NCBI GenBank assembly: GCA_959597175.1
Contig: CAUFXM010000002.1
Span: 1 to 64,000, forward strand
From: an uncultured Methanomassiliicoccales archaeon
GTDB lineage: Archaea > Thermoplasmatota > Thermoplasmata > Methanomassiliicoccales > Methanomethylophilaceae
Reading direction: 5' to 3'
DNA: 64,000 bases
A program made the position numbers and the translations under genes. This document shows, one piece after another, positions 25,455 through 32,946 of the stretch (within the stretch, counting starts at the first letter, position 1; each line of letters begins with the position of its first letter). The notes under the pieces were generated by a model. It was given only the letters and a program-made list of their open reading frames with translations, was not told the origin of the DNA and searched no databases.

Positions 25455-26774
25455 TCATCCGTTGTAGACGTCGTCCAGGGTCCTGAGCACGACGCTGTGG
25501 TTCCCCTCGGCGATGTTCCTGATGTCCGGGTCGAAGCCAGACCCCGAGAACATGGCGTAGATCTTGTTGGATCCCTCGACCTTCTTGGCTCTCTCCATCA
25601 GGGCATCGAGGTCGGACCTGTTGAACGGATCCCCGAACAGTCTGCACCTGGCCACCATTATCCTCCGGACGTCGCCGACGTTCACGGATGCCACGAAGTC
25701 GATTATGGAGTCCTTGGAATCGTCCCTCTTGCGGAGCTTCCCCACGAAGGTGTAGTCGTAGTTGCAGGTGACGTAGTCCATGCAGACGGTCTTGAACCCC
25801 TTCTCCATGTAGGCGTCGATGTCCTTCCTGGCCATCCTGAACGCCTCGTCGGGGGATTCGAACTCCACCTGATGGGTGTATCTGTTCACCACCTCGCTGA
25901 AGAAGCGGATTATGTTGCTGTTTATCGTGTACACCGCCCTGCGGGATATCCCGGACGACACCTCCTTCTGGAGGAGGCTCTTGTGCTCCATGTCCTCCAC
26001 CATCTTGGTGCAGAACGAGGTGCTGATGTCCGCCAGCGCCGCGATGTCCTTGATGCTCTCCGCCCCGGCCGACATGGCTGCCAGGATCTTCGTGCATGCG
26101 GGGCTCATGAGGGTCTCGGTCGCCACCAGGCTCTCGTTCTCCAGCGAGAACACCGACATGTGGTCGAAGAACTGGTCCCTGATGACGTCCATAGGCTTCC
26201 CCTGGAAGATCTTCTGGTACGCGGGCGTGCCCCCGACGATGCTGTAGGCCATGAGATGGTCCAGAGGCGTGTAGTCCGGATGGAAGCCCTTGCATTCCAG
26301 GTACGTCATCGGCTTCAGGTCGAGGGTGTAGTAGAACCTGCCGAAGATCGAGCTGTCGTTGTCGCATACCACCAGCATCATCCTGGTGGAGGCGATGTCG
26401 CGGTTCATGAACGACCTGAGGTATGAGTTGAACTCGGGGAAGTTCCCCACGAGGTCGGAGTAGCGGTCGATGATCACGACCACCTTCTTCCTGCCGCAGA
26501 CGTCCTTCAGGACGGTGAACAGGTCCATGATGTCGTCAAGGCGGATCTCCCTGCCGGCGAATCTCGTGAGGGCCAGGTTGATCTCCCTGAGATTGTCCCT
26601 CTTGAGCCCGCTGACCCCGGTGAGGTATATGTGAGGCTTGTCGGATGCGAATCCACGGAGGAGCGCCGTCTTCCCCAGATGCCTGCGGCCACAGACCGCA
26701 CAGGCGACAGGTGTCTTCTCGTAGATACCCTCAAGGTACTTCAGCTCCTCAGAGCGACCGACGCATCCATCCAT
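25455..26774 (-). CDS. Archaeal AAA ATPase (ATPase_2/DUF234 type) with altered Walker B
   Basis: A 439-residue member of the archaeal ATPase group (AAA domain followed by a winged-helix and a DUF234-like C-terminus). It starts with the family's FVGR-like CVGRSEELKYL and has Walker A GRRHLGKTALL (residues 29-39). Walker B reads VVVIIDRYSDLV, with Arg104 where most members have the catalytic Glu of IDE. A winged-helix region follows, and a C-terminal FVASVNVGDVRRIMVARCR resembles the nuclease-like module of DUF234 proteins. Function is unknown. It is followed at four bases by glpK. Confidence 0.8.
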   Translation of the reverse strand: MDGCVGRSEELKYLEGIYEKTPVACAVCGRRHLGKTALLRGFASDKPHIYLTGVSGLKRDNLREINLALTRFAGREIRLDDIMDLFTVLKDVCGRKKVVVIIDRYSDLVGNFPEFNSYLRSFMNRDIASTRMMLVVCDNDSSIFGRFYYTLDLKPMTYLECKGFHPDYTPLDHLMAYSIVGGTPAYQKIFQGKPMDVIRDQFFDHMSVFSLENESLVATETLMSPACTKILAAMSAGAESIKDIAALADISTSFCTKMVEDMEHKSLLQKEVSSGISRRAVYTINSNIIRFFSEVVNRYTHQVEFESPDEAFRMARKDIDAYMEKGFKTVCMDYVTCNYDYTFVGKLRKRDDSKDSIIDFVASVNVGDVRRIMVARCRLFGDPFNRSDLDALMERAKKVEGSNKIYAMFSGSGFDPDIRNIAEGNHSVVLRTLDDVYNG

Positions 26775-26939
26775 GTTGCCGTCATCAGGTTGCGCTCTAG
26801 ATATAGGTTGTCAAAGTTGCCGTCGTCCTCCCCGAGGGATCCGGTCGGCCGCCGTATTCTTCGGGCCGTCACGAAGGAAAAAACACGTTGACTTTAAATA
26901 ATGGAAGCGACGCGCCGCTCAGAGGTAAGGTGTCGTCAC

Positions 26940-28859
26940 ATGAATGACATACTGTTCATGATGGTGTTCCCCTTCATAGCCGCCCTCCTGCTCCTGGTGG
27001 TGAACAACGACCGGGCGAGGGCTGTCATCGCGGAGGTGTCCGCCGCCATCATCATAGTCTCATCGGTCTGGGTGGCCTGGAGCTACCTGGGCGAACCCCA
27101 GACGTTCGAGATACACAGCGAGATAATAGACTACCTGATGTTCATCGCCGAGGCCATCCTGGCGATCATCATCATATACCTGGGTGTGAAGCACAGGAAG
27201 TACCCCTCATCGGTCCTCGGTCTCGTGCAGCTCTGCATGTCGGTCTACTTCGAGTTCTCACTCAAGCACGGGATCGAGGTGGAGAGGGCCCTGTACATCG
27301 ACGACCTGTCCATCATAATGGTTCTGATCATCGGTGTGATCGGAAGCCTGATCTGCGTGTACGCCATCGGGTACATGCGCGACTTCCAACACCACCATGA
27401 GGGTGAGAAGGACCGTCGCAGATGGTTCTTCTTCCTGATGTACACGTTCCTCAGCGCGATGTTCGGCATCGTCCTGTCCAACGACCTGGTCTGGATGTTC
27501 TTCTTCTGGGAGATCACCACGCTATGCTCGTTCGCCCTCATCGGGTTCACGAAGACGGAGGAGGCGGTCAACAATTCGTTCAGGCAGCTGATGTTCAACC
27601 TCGTGGGAGGGATATGCTTCCTCGCCGCCCTGATGATCCTGGCCGGGCAGTACGGGATGCTTGACATGGGGTCCCTGCTCGCCAGCGACCCCGGGGAGAA
27701 GTACATCCTCCTGGCCGTCGGGCTCATCGCCGTGGCCGGTATGGTCAAGGCCGCCCAGATGCCCGTGCACACATGGCTTCTCGGTGCCATGGTCGCCCCC
27801 ACGCCCACGTCCGCGCTGCTCCATTCGTCCACGATGGTTAAGGCGGGTGTGTTCGTCCTACTCAAGCTGTCTCCGTTGATGCTGACCGACGGCGACCCCA
27901 ACCTTGTCGGCTACATGGTCATGACCGTGGGGGGCCTGACCTTCCTGCTGGCGTCCATGGCCGCCATCTCGCAGACCAACGCCAAGAGGGTGCTGGCCTA
28001 CTCCACCATAGCCAATCTCGGACTGATCGTCGCGTGCGCGGGCATCGGCACGCCGGAGGCGGTCTGGGCCGGGATCATGCTCACCATCTTCCACGCGATC
28101 ACCAAGTCCCTGCTGTTCCTCTGCGTCGGCACCGCGGAGCATCATATCGGCAGCAGGGACATCGAGGACATGGACGGGCTGTTCATCAGGATGCCCCGTC
28201 TGGCGATCATCATGATCGTCGGCATCGCCGCCATGTTCCTCGCCCCCTTCGGAATGCTGATCTCCAAGTGGGCCGCGCTCACGTCCTTCGTGGACAGCGA
28301 GTACGTGATCATCATCGCGTGCCTGGTGTTCGGCAGCGCGGTCACATCGTTCTACTGGACCAAGTGGATGGGCAAGCTGGCCGCCGTGGTCGTCCGCGGC
28401 GGGAGGTGCGAGGACACCGTCCACAGGCAGGAGTGGTTCGCATTCGGGGTCCTCGTGGCCCTGGTGGTCTTCGCGGTCATCGGCTACCCGCTGATCTCCG
28501 AGCACTTCGCCGTGCCCTGGCTCGAGCATGCGTTCGGTGTGTTCCACGAGGACCTGGTCCCGCTGCTGGGAACCAACAACATGTACATCGTGCTGATAAT
28601 GCTCGTCGCGCTGATCCTGATCCCCCTGCCGTTCTTCGGCAGGACCAAGAGGAGGGTAGTCCCCAACTACCTGTCCGGGGTGGGGATCGACAACAACACC
28701 TACATCGGCTCCATGGGAGCCACGGTGGACGTCTCCCTCCGCAACTGGTACATGGAGGGGTGGTTCGGCGAGAAGCGCATCGGACGCATCGGCGAGATCC
28801 TGACCACGATCGTCATCGTGGCCATGGTGGCCCTCGTCGCCGCGGGGGTGACCATATGA
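26940..28859 (+). CDS. echA: Ech hydrogenase subunit EchA (NuoL-like proton pump)
   Basis: This 639-residue antiporter-like membrane subunit has about 16 membrane segments and the NuoL/MrpA signatures WMFFFWEITTLCSFALIGF, KAAQMPVHTWLLGAMVAPTPTSALLHSSTMVKAG with the conserved channel lysines, and KSLLFLCVGTAEHHIGSRDIEDMDGL. It should translocate H+ or Na+ coupled to ferredoxin-H2 electron transfer. The ATG at 26940 is selected by AGGTAAGGTG just upstream; the TTTAAATA box at 26893-26900 places the transcription start near 26921. A longer ATG at 26901 lies before that point. It is the first gene of a six-gene operon and overlaps echB by four bases. Confidence 0.92.
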   Translation: MNDILFMMVFPFIAALLLLVVNNDRARAVIAEVSAAIIIVSSVWVAWSYLGEPQTFEIHSEIIDYLMFIAEAILAIIIIYLGVKHRKYPSSVLGLVQLCMSVYFEFSLKHGIEVERALYIDDLSIIMVLIIGVIGSLICVYAIGYMRDFQHHHEGEKDRRRWFFFLMYTFLSAMFGIVLSNDLVWMFFFWEITTLCSFALIGFTKTEEAVNNSFRQLMFNLVGGICFLAALMILAGQYGMLDMGSLLASDPGEKYILLAVGLIAVAGMVKAAQMPVHTWLLGAMVAPTPTSALLHSSTMVKAGVFVLLKLSPLMLTDGDPNLVGYMVMTVGGLTFLLASMAAISQTNAKRVLAYSTIANLGLIVACAGIGTPEAVWAGIMLTIFHAITKSLLFLCVGTAEHHIGSRDIEDMDGLFIRMPRLAIIMIVGIAAMFLAPFGMLISKWAALTSFVDSEYVIIIACLVFGSAVTSFYWTKWMGKLAAVVVRGGRCEDTVHRQEWFAFGVLVALVVFAVIGYPLISEHFAVPWLEHAFGVFHEDLVPLLGTNNMYIVLIMLVALILIPLPFFGRTKRRVVPNYLSGVGIDNNTYIGSMGATVDVSLRNWYMEGWFGEKRIGRIGEILTTIVIVAMVALVAAGVTI

Positions 28860-29725
28860 GCGATCTGGAGCTCTTGGTAGTCGCGCTAGTCTATCTGATA
28901 CTGGCACCCGTCGCCGGATGCATTCTGGCCGGGGTGGACAGGAAGCTGTCCGCAAGGATGCAGGGTCGCCGCGGCCCGCCCATCAGGCAGCCATACTACG
29001 ACGTCAGGAAGTTCATGGAGAAGGAGCAGATCACCTCCAACGGGGTGCAGGACTTCTACGTGGCCTGCTACCTGCTGTTCGTGATCGTCACCGGGTGCCT
29101 GTTCTTCGCAGGACAGGACCTGCTGCTGGTGATCTTCACCCTCACGCTGGGCGAGACGTTCCTGATCCTGGCCGCCTACAGCTCCGGGTCCCCGTTCTCG
29201 CAGATCGGGGCGCAGAGGGAGCTCTACGTGGCCATGGCCTACGAGCCCATCATGCTCCTGATGGCCATAGCCTACTACCTGGTCTACGGCAGCTTCAGCG
29301 TCGACGCCATCGCGTCCGACAGCGAGTTCGCCGTGATCCCGATGATCGGGATCTTCATCGCGTTCGTGTACGCCCTGACCATGAAGCTGAGGAAGTCCCC
29401 CTTCGACCTGAGCATGTCCCACCATGCCCACCAGGACCTGGTGAGGGGAATGACCACGGAGTTCTCCGGCAGGACCCTCGCCATGCTCGAGGTGTCCCAC
29501 TGGTACGAGAACATCATGCTCCTGGGCATGGTCGCGCTGTTCTTCGCGAACGGCGGCTGGGTCGGCTTCGTCGTCGGACTGGTCGTCGCGGTGCTGGCGT
29601 ACATCCTGGAGGTGTACATCGACAACGGTTTCGCCAGGATGAAGTGGCAGACCGCCCTGAAGAGCGGGTGGGTCGTGGCCCTGGTCCTGGGAGTGGGGAA
29701 CGTGCTGGTCCTCCTGCTGATCTGA
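28856..29725 (+). CDS. echB: Ech hydrogenase subunit EchB (NuoH-like)
   Basis: A 289-residue membrane subunit homologous to NuoH/HycD/EchB. Characteristic parts are the early RKLSARMQGRRGPPIRQPYYDVRKF, the loop ETFLILAAYSSGSPFSQIGAQRELYVAMAYEP, and KSPFDLSMSHHAHQDLVRGMTTEFSGRTLAMLE, which forms the interface between the membrane arm and the hydrogenase module. It anchors the soluble module and takes part in ion translocation. Start overlaps the echA stop (ATGA). Confidence 0.93.
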   Translation: MSDLELLVVALVYLILAPVAGCILAGVDRKLSARMQGRRGPPIRQPYYDVRKFMEKEQITSNGVQDFYVACYLLFVIVTGCLFFAGQDLLLVIFTLTLGETFLILAAYSSGSPFSQIGAQRELYVAMAYEPIMLLMAIAYYLVYGSFSVDAIASDSEFAVIPMIGIFIAFVYALTMKLRKSPFDLSMSHHAHQDLVRGMTTEFSGRTLAMLEVSHWYENIMLLGMVALFFANGGWVGFVVGLVVAVLAYILEVYIDNGFARMKWQTALKSGWVVALVLGVGNVLVLLLI

Positions 29726-29735
29726 GGTGCTCAAG

Positions 29736-30170
29736 ATGACGTATGTGAAGAAATCACCGTGGCTACTGCACTACGACGCCTCCAGCTGCAACGGCTGCGA
29801 CATCGAGGTGCTGGCCTGCCTCACCCCCGTCTACGACGTGGAGAGGTTCGGGATAATCAACACCGGCGACCCGAAGCAGGCGGACATCCTGCTGATAACC
29901 GGTGCGGTCAACGACCAGAACAAGGAGGTCGTGAAACAGCTCTACGAACAGATGCCGGAGCCCAACGTCGTGGTGGCCGTGGGCATCTGCGCCTGCTCGG
30001 GAGGGATCTTCAAGGACTGCTACAACATCCTCGGCGGGGTGGACACCGTGATCCCGGTGGACGTCTACGTGCCGGGGTGCGCCGCCAGGCCGGAGTCCAT
30101 CATCGACGGCGTCGTGAAGGGGCTGGGCGTCCTGGAGGAGAAGAGGAACAGGATGGAGGCCAAAGCATGA
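29736..30170 (+). CDS. echC: Ech hydrogenase small subunit EchC (NuoB-like)
   Basis: A 144-residue [NiFe] hydrogenase small subunit of group 4. It binds one proximal [4Fe-4S] cluster through cysteines in SSCNGCDIEVL, GICACSGGIF and VPGCAARPE. It passes electrons between the ferredoxin subunit and the catalytic subunit. The ATG at 29736 is preferred over GTG 29727 because GAGGTG lies six bases before it. It overlaps echD by four bases. Confidence 0.94.
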   Translation: MTYVKKSPWLLHYDASSCNGCDIEVLACLTPVYDVERFGIINTGDPKQADILLITGAVNDQNKEVVKQLYEQMPEPNVVVAVGICACSGGIFKDCYNILGGVDTVIPVDVYVPGCAARPESIIDGVVKGLGVLEEKRNRMEAKA

Positions 30171-30535
30171 GCCAGAACCAGGAGTTCATAGATCTGGCCC
30201 CCGGCGACGTGTACGCCACCGCCGAGGGCCTCCGCAGCGAGGGTTACCGCATGGTGCAGATCTGCGGGATAACAAAGGAGGGATGCACCGAGGTGCTGTA
30301 CTCCTTCGACAAGGACCATGCGTTGAGGAATTACAGGGTGGACGTCCCCTTCGGGACCAGTGTGAGGAGCATCACGCCGCTGTGGTGGGCCGCCTTCGTG
30401 TACGAGAACGAGGTCCACGACCTGTTCGGCGTGGAGTTCACCGACAGCCAGCTGGACTACAAGGGCAACTTCTTCAGGATGTCCGTGAAGACCCCGTGGA
30501 AGGGCCCCGAGGCCAAGACAGAGGGGGGAGCCTGA
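30167..30535 (+). CDS. echD: Ech hydrogenase subunit EchD (NuoC-like)
   Basis: A 122-residue soluble subunit of the NuoC/HycE-N family. The recognisable region is YRVDVPFGTSVRSITPLWWAAFVYENEVHDLFGVEF, with the family's E-x-x-DLFG motif, followed by the typical short C-terminus. It holds the catalytic large subunit against the rest of the complex. Starts within the echC stop (ATGA) and ends within the echE start. Confidence 0.92.
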   Translation: MSQNQEFIDLAPGDVYATAEGLRSEGYRMVQICGITKEGCTEVLYSFDKDHALRNYRVDVPFGTSVRSITPLWWAAFVYENEVHDLFGVEFTDSQLDYKGNFFRMSVKTPWKGPEAKTEGGA

Positions 30536-31614
30536 TGGGAAAGAGGACGATAGTCCCGTTCGGACCCCAGCACCCCGCCCTGCCCGAGCCGGTCCACCTG
30601 GACCTGGAGCTGGAGGACGAGACCGTCGTGCGCGCCATCCCCTCCATCGGGTACGTGCACAGGGGGCTGGAGAAGCTCTCCGAGAGGTACGACTACGATG
30701 CCATGACCTACGTCATGGAGAGGGTCTGCGGGATCTGCAGCTTCGGCCACGGCTGGGGCTACACAGCCGCAGTGGAGGGTTTGATGGGCGTGACCATCCC
30801 CGATAGGGCGGAGTACCTGAGGGTGGTCTTCCACGAGCTCTCCAGGGTCCACAGCCATCTGCTGTGGCTGGGCCTGCTGGCCGACGGCCTGGGATTCGAC
30901 AGCCTGTTCATGCACTGCTGGAGGATCCGCGAGAAGGTCCTGAACGTGTTCGAGGAGGTCACCGGCGGGAGGGTCATCCTCTCCTACTGCAAGGTCGGAG
31001 GTGTCAAGAAGGACCTGACCCCCGAGATGGTGACCAAGGTGCTGGCGCTCTGCGACGACATCGAGGAGGACATGAAGAAGACAGGGTACGTGTTCATGAA
31101 GGACTCGTCGGTCAGGAACAGGCTGTGCGGTGTCGGGGTGCTGTCCAAGCAGGATGCCATCGACCTCTGCGCGGTCGGTCCCGTGGCCAGGGGGTCCGGC
31201 GTGGACAACGACGTCAGGTCCGCCAACAAGTCATACTTGGACCTGGGATTCAGGCCCGTTCTGTACGACGAGGGCGACTGCTGGTCCAGATGCATGGTGA
31301 GGGTGGACGAGGTCGTCCAGTCCCTCAACCTGATCAGGGCCGCCCTGAAGAGCCTGCCCGATGGGGACATCAGCGTCCCGGTGAAGGGGCCGGCACCAGT
31401 CGGCGACTTCGCCTTCAGGGTGGAGCAGCCCCGCGGTGAGGCCTTCTACTACGTGCAGGGGAACGGGACAAAGAATCTCAGCCGCGCCAGGGTGAGGACG
31501 CCCACGAACATCAACATACCCGCCATGGTCAGGACCCTGCAGGGATGCAACCTGCAGGACGTGTCGATGCTGGTCATCACCATAGACCCATGCATCAGCT
31601 GCACGGAGAGGTGA
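30535..31614 (+). CDS. echE: Ech hydrogenase catalytic large subunit EchE
   Basis: The 359-residue catalytic subunit of a group 4 energy-converting hydrogenase. Both nickel-binding pairs are intact: RVCGICSFGH near residue 64-67 and DPCISCTER at the extreme C-terminus. As in characterised Ech enzymes there is little or no C-terminal extension beyond the second motif. Presence of all four Cys ligands says this is a true [NiFe] hydrogenase and not a Nuo/Fpo-type subunit that has lost the metal. It overlaps echD by one base (TGATG) and is followed by echF. Confidence 0.95.
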   Translation: MGKRTIVPFGPQHPALPEPVHLDLELEDETVVRAIPSIGYVHRGLEKLSERYDYDAMTYVMERVCGICSFGHGWGYTAAVEGLMGVTIPDRAEYLRVVFHELSRVHSHLLWLGLLADGLGFDSLFMHCWRIREKVLNVFEEVTGGRVILSYCKVGGVKKDLTPEMVTKVLALCDDIEEDMKKTGYVFMKDSSVRNRLCGVGVLSKQDAIDLCAVGPVARGSGVDNDVRSANKSYLDLGFRPVLYDEGDCWSRCMVRVDEVVQSLNLIRAALKSLPDGDISVPVKGPAPVGDFAFRVEQPRGEAFYYVQGNGTKNLSRARVRTPTNINIPAMVRTLQGCNLQDVSMLVITIDPCISCTER

Positions 31615-31618
31615 TCCC

Positions 31619-31993
31619 ATGGGCATACTGAAGTTCGGAGGCAAGCTTCTGTCCAACATGGTGCACAAGCCGGTTACGCTGAACTACCCGGCGGAGCCCA
31701 GGGAGTACACCGACAGGACCCGTGGTCATGTCGGGTTCGATCCGGAGAACTGCATCCTGTGCAACATCTGCGGGAAGAAGTGCCCAACCGACGCGATCCA
31801 CATGGACAAGGCCGGGCGGACGCTCACGATCGACAGGATGCTCTGCATCCAGTGCGGCTACTGCGTGGACTCATGTCCCAAGAAATGTCTGACCATGGAG
31901 GCTGACTACACACAGCCTGACGTCTCCAAGACCAGGGATTCCTTCATCGTCCCGGAGAAGCCGAAGGATCCGCAGAAGGCCGGGGAGCAGTGA
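31619..31993 (+). CDS. echF: Ech hydrogenase polyferredoxin subunit EchF
   Basis: A 124-residue subunit with two [4Fe-4S] motifs, CILCNICGKKCP and CIQCGYCVDSCP, matching NuoI/HycF/EchF. It receives electrons from soluble reduced ferredoxin or returns them during reverse electron flow. The C-terminal 30 residues are acidic and proline-rich. It starts four bases after echE and is followed by a strong hairpin, so it closes the operon. Confidence 0.94.
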   Translation: MGILKFGGKLLSNMVHKPVTLNYPAEPREYTDRTRGHVGFDPENCILCNICGKKCPTDAIHMDKAGRTLTIDRMLCIQCGYCVDSCPKKCLTMEADYTQPDVSKTRDSFIVPEKPKDPQKAGEQ

Positions 31994-31997
31994 AACG

Positions 31998-32020
31998 GGG
32001 GCGGGACTCAATCCCGCCCC
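31998..32020 (+). terminator. Hairpin closing the ech operon
   Basis: GGGGCGGGA and TCCCGCCCC form a perfect nine-base stem with a CTCAA-type loop, beginning five bases after the echF stop. An AT-rich segment follows. Confidence 0.65.
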
Positions 32021-32035
32021 ATAACCCATCAAACT

Positions 32036-32082
32036 TTTTAGGTTCTCCTAAAATATTTATATTCTTTTAGGCTACCCTAAAA
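32036..32082. promoter_or_regulatory. Flavodoxin promoter with two TTAGG-N4-CCTAA sites
   Basis: Two copies of TTTTAGG-N4-CCTAAAA lie at 32036-32053 and 32065-32082, 29 bases centre to centre, on either side of a TATTTATAT TATA box at about 32054-32062. The ATG at 32087 is about 29 bases after the TATA centre, so transcription probably starts at or just before it. A factor bound at both sites would cover BRE/TATA and the initiation point, which indicates repression. The symmetric TTAGG/CCTAA half-sites recall metal-dependent DtxR-family operators, though with a shorter spacer. Confidence 0.72.
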
Positions 32083-32086
32083 TCTG

Positions 32087-32512
32087 ATGTCAAACATCGC
32101 AGTAGTATATTGGAGCGACACAGGGAACACCGAGGCCATGGCCAAGTACGTGGCCGAGGGCGTGCAGGCCGCGGGTGGGAACGCGGAGATCATCACCGCA
32201 GACTCCTTCGGACCCGCCGACGTGTCGAAGTATGACGCCATCGCGTTCGGATGTCCCGCGATGGGGGACGAGATCCTCGAGGAGGACATCTTCGAACCCA
32301 TGTTCTCTGCGGTCGAGGGTTCCCTCTCAGGCAAGAGGGTGGGGATCTTCGGATCCTATGACTGGGGTGACGGCCAGTGGATGAGGGATTGGGCCGACAG
32401 GTGCAAGGCCGCCGGTGCGAACCTCGCCAACGAGGGTGTCATCGCCAACCTCGCTCCCAACGACGCGGAGGCTGAGGACTGCAGGAACTTGGGGAAGCTC
32501 ATGTGTTCTTGA
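32087..32512 (+). CDS. Flavodoxin
   Basis: A 141-residue short-chain flavodoxin: FMN phosphate-binding loop WSDTGNTEAMA at residues 9-19, FGCPAMGDE for the isoalloxazine loop, and VGIFGSYDWGDGQWM in the second loop. It can replace ferredoxin as low-potential carrier. It follows the ech operon but has its own strongly regulated promoter and terminator. Control by a probable metal-responsive repressor would fit the classical substitution of flavodoxin for ferredoxin in iron shortage; this part is inference. Confidence 0.93.
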   Translation: MSNIAVVYWSDTGNTEAMAKYVAEGVQAAGGNAEIITADSFGPADVSKYDAIAFGCPAMGDEILEEDIFEPMFSAVEGSLSGKRVGIFGSYDWGDGQWMRDWADRCKAAGANLANEGVIANLAPNDAEAEDCRNLGKLMCS

Positions 32513-32520
32513 ACAAACAT

Positions 32521-32542
32521 CCCCGATGGGTTTCCGTCGGGG
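32521..32542 (+). terminator. Hairpin after flavodoxin
   Basis: CCCCGA and TCGGGG pair around a ten-base loop, eight bases after the flavodoxin stop codon. It separates the flavodoxin unit from the second TTAGG-N4-CCTAA promoter. Confidence 0.5.
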
Positions 32543-32570
32543 CCAAACCACAACCATCGAGTCCTATATT

Positions 32571-32612
32571 TTAGGAAGACCTAACATTTAAATATTCTTT
32601 AGGTATTCCTAA
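32571..32612. promoter_or_regulatory. Second promoter with two TTAGG-N4-CCTAA sites
   Basis: Sites at 32571-32584 and 32599-32612 flank a CATTTAAATATT TATA box (about 32585-32596) with 28 bases between centres, nearly the same geometry as at the flavodoxin promoter. The TATA centre is 25-26 bases before an ATG at 32616, predicting a leaderless transcript that begins with the small ORF described next. The rest of 32513-32946 contains no ORF above 60 codons that looks real. Confidence 0.7.
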
Positions 32613-32615
32613 ATC

Positions 32616-32753
32616 ATGATGACAGTCAACACGGAGCTTCAGGTATCGGGGGGAATCGCACTGATCTTCTCCGAATCGGGATCCGTATGCGTCCCTCTCG
32701 CCAGAGGATATGACGGTGACTGCATGAACCCCGGGAGATGGATGGCCTCATGA
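32616..32753 (+). CDS. Small ORF (45 aa) under the TTAGG-N4-CCTAA promoter
   Basis: A 45-codon frame begins at the predicted leaderless start point and ends in TGA at 32751. The protein starts MMTVNTELQVSGG and contains two cysteines, a short hydrophobic strand (GIALIF) and GSVCVPLARGYDG, which could be a small beta-barrel strand pair. I recognise no family; a degenerate FeoA-like domain is possible but not supported by a clear motif. Evidence for expression is the promoter, not homology. It may also be the remnant of a longer gene. Confidence 0.42.
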   Translation: MMTVNTELQVSGGIALIFSESGSVCVPLARGYDGDCMNPGRWMAS

Positions 32754-32914
32754 TGGATATCAGACGTCTTGCGAGGGGAGAGGGGGCGGTCAACGATATG
32801 TCGCCCCCGGATTCGACGAACGAGGAGATCGAGGAGGTGGACATAAGGAGACTGCGAGAACTTTGCCGATACTCACATCACTCGCACCCGGTCGGTCATT
32901 GCCGTAACCGATAG
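32750..32914 (+). CDS. Small ORF (54 aa) overlapping the previous one, Cys/His-rich tail
   Basis: A 54-codon frame starts in the ATGA overlap with the preceding small ORF. It has a charged middle (TNEEIEEVDIRRLREL) likely to be helical and ends with a Cys- and His-rich tail: one Cys, four His, then HCRNR. The tail could bind metal, which would suit the presumed metal-responsive promoter. It would be the only coding frame in this window that ends in TAG, which weakens the case. No homologue is recognised. Confidence 0.3.
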   Translation: MMDIRRLARGEGAVNDMSPPDSTNEEIEEVDIRRLRELCRYSHHSHPVGHCRNR

Positions 32915-32946
32915 TATCACTGCGGCCGGGTGCACACTCCGTGTTC

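Noticed and set aside
26901..26939. An earlier ATG for echA.
   Set aside because: It lies only a few bases after the TATA box and before the predicted transcription start, whereas 26940 has a good ribosome binding site.
32912..32914. TAG at the end of the second small ORF as a possible pyrrolysine codon.
   Set aside because: Reading through would run antisense into the nitrilase gene with no recognisable domain, and no Pyl context can be shown.
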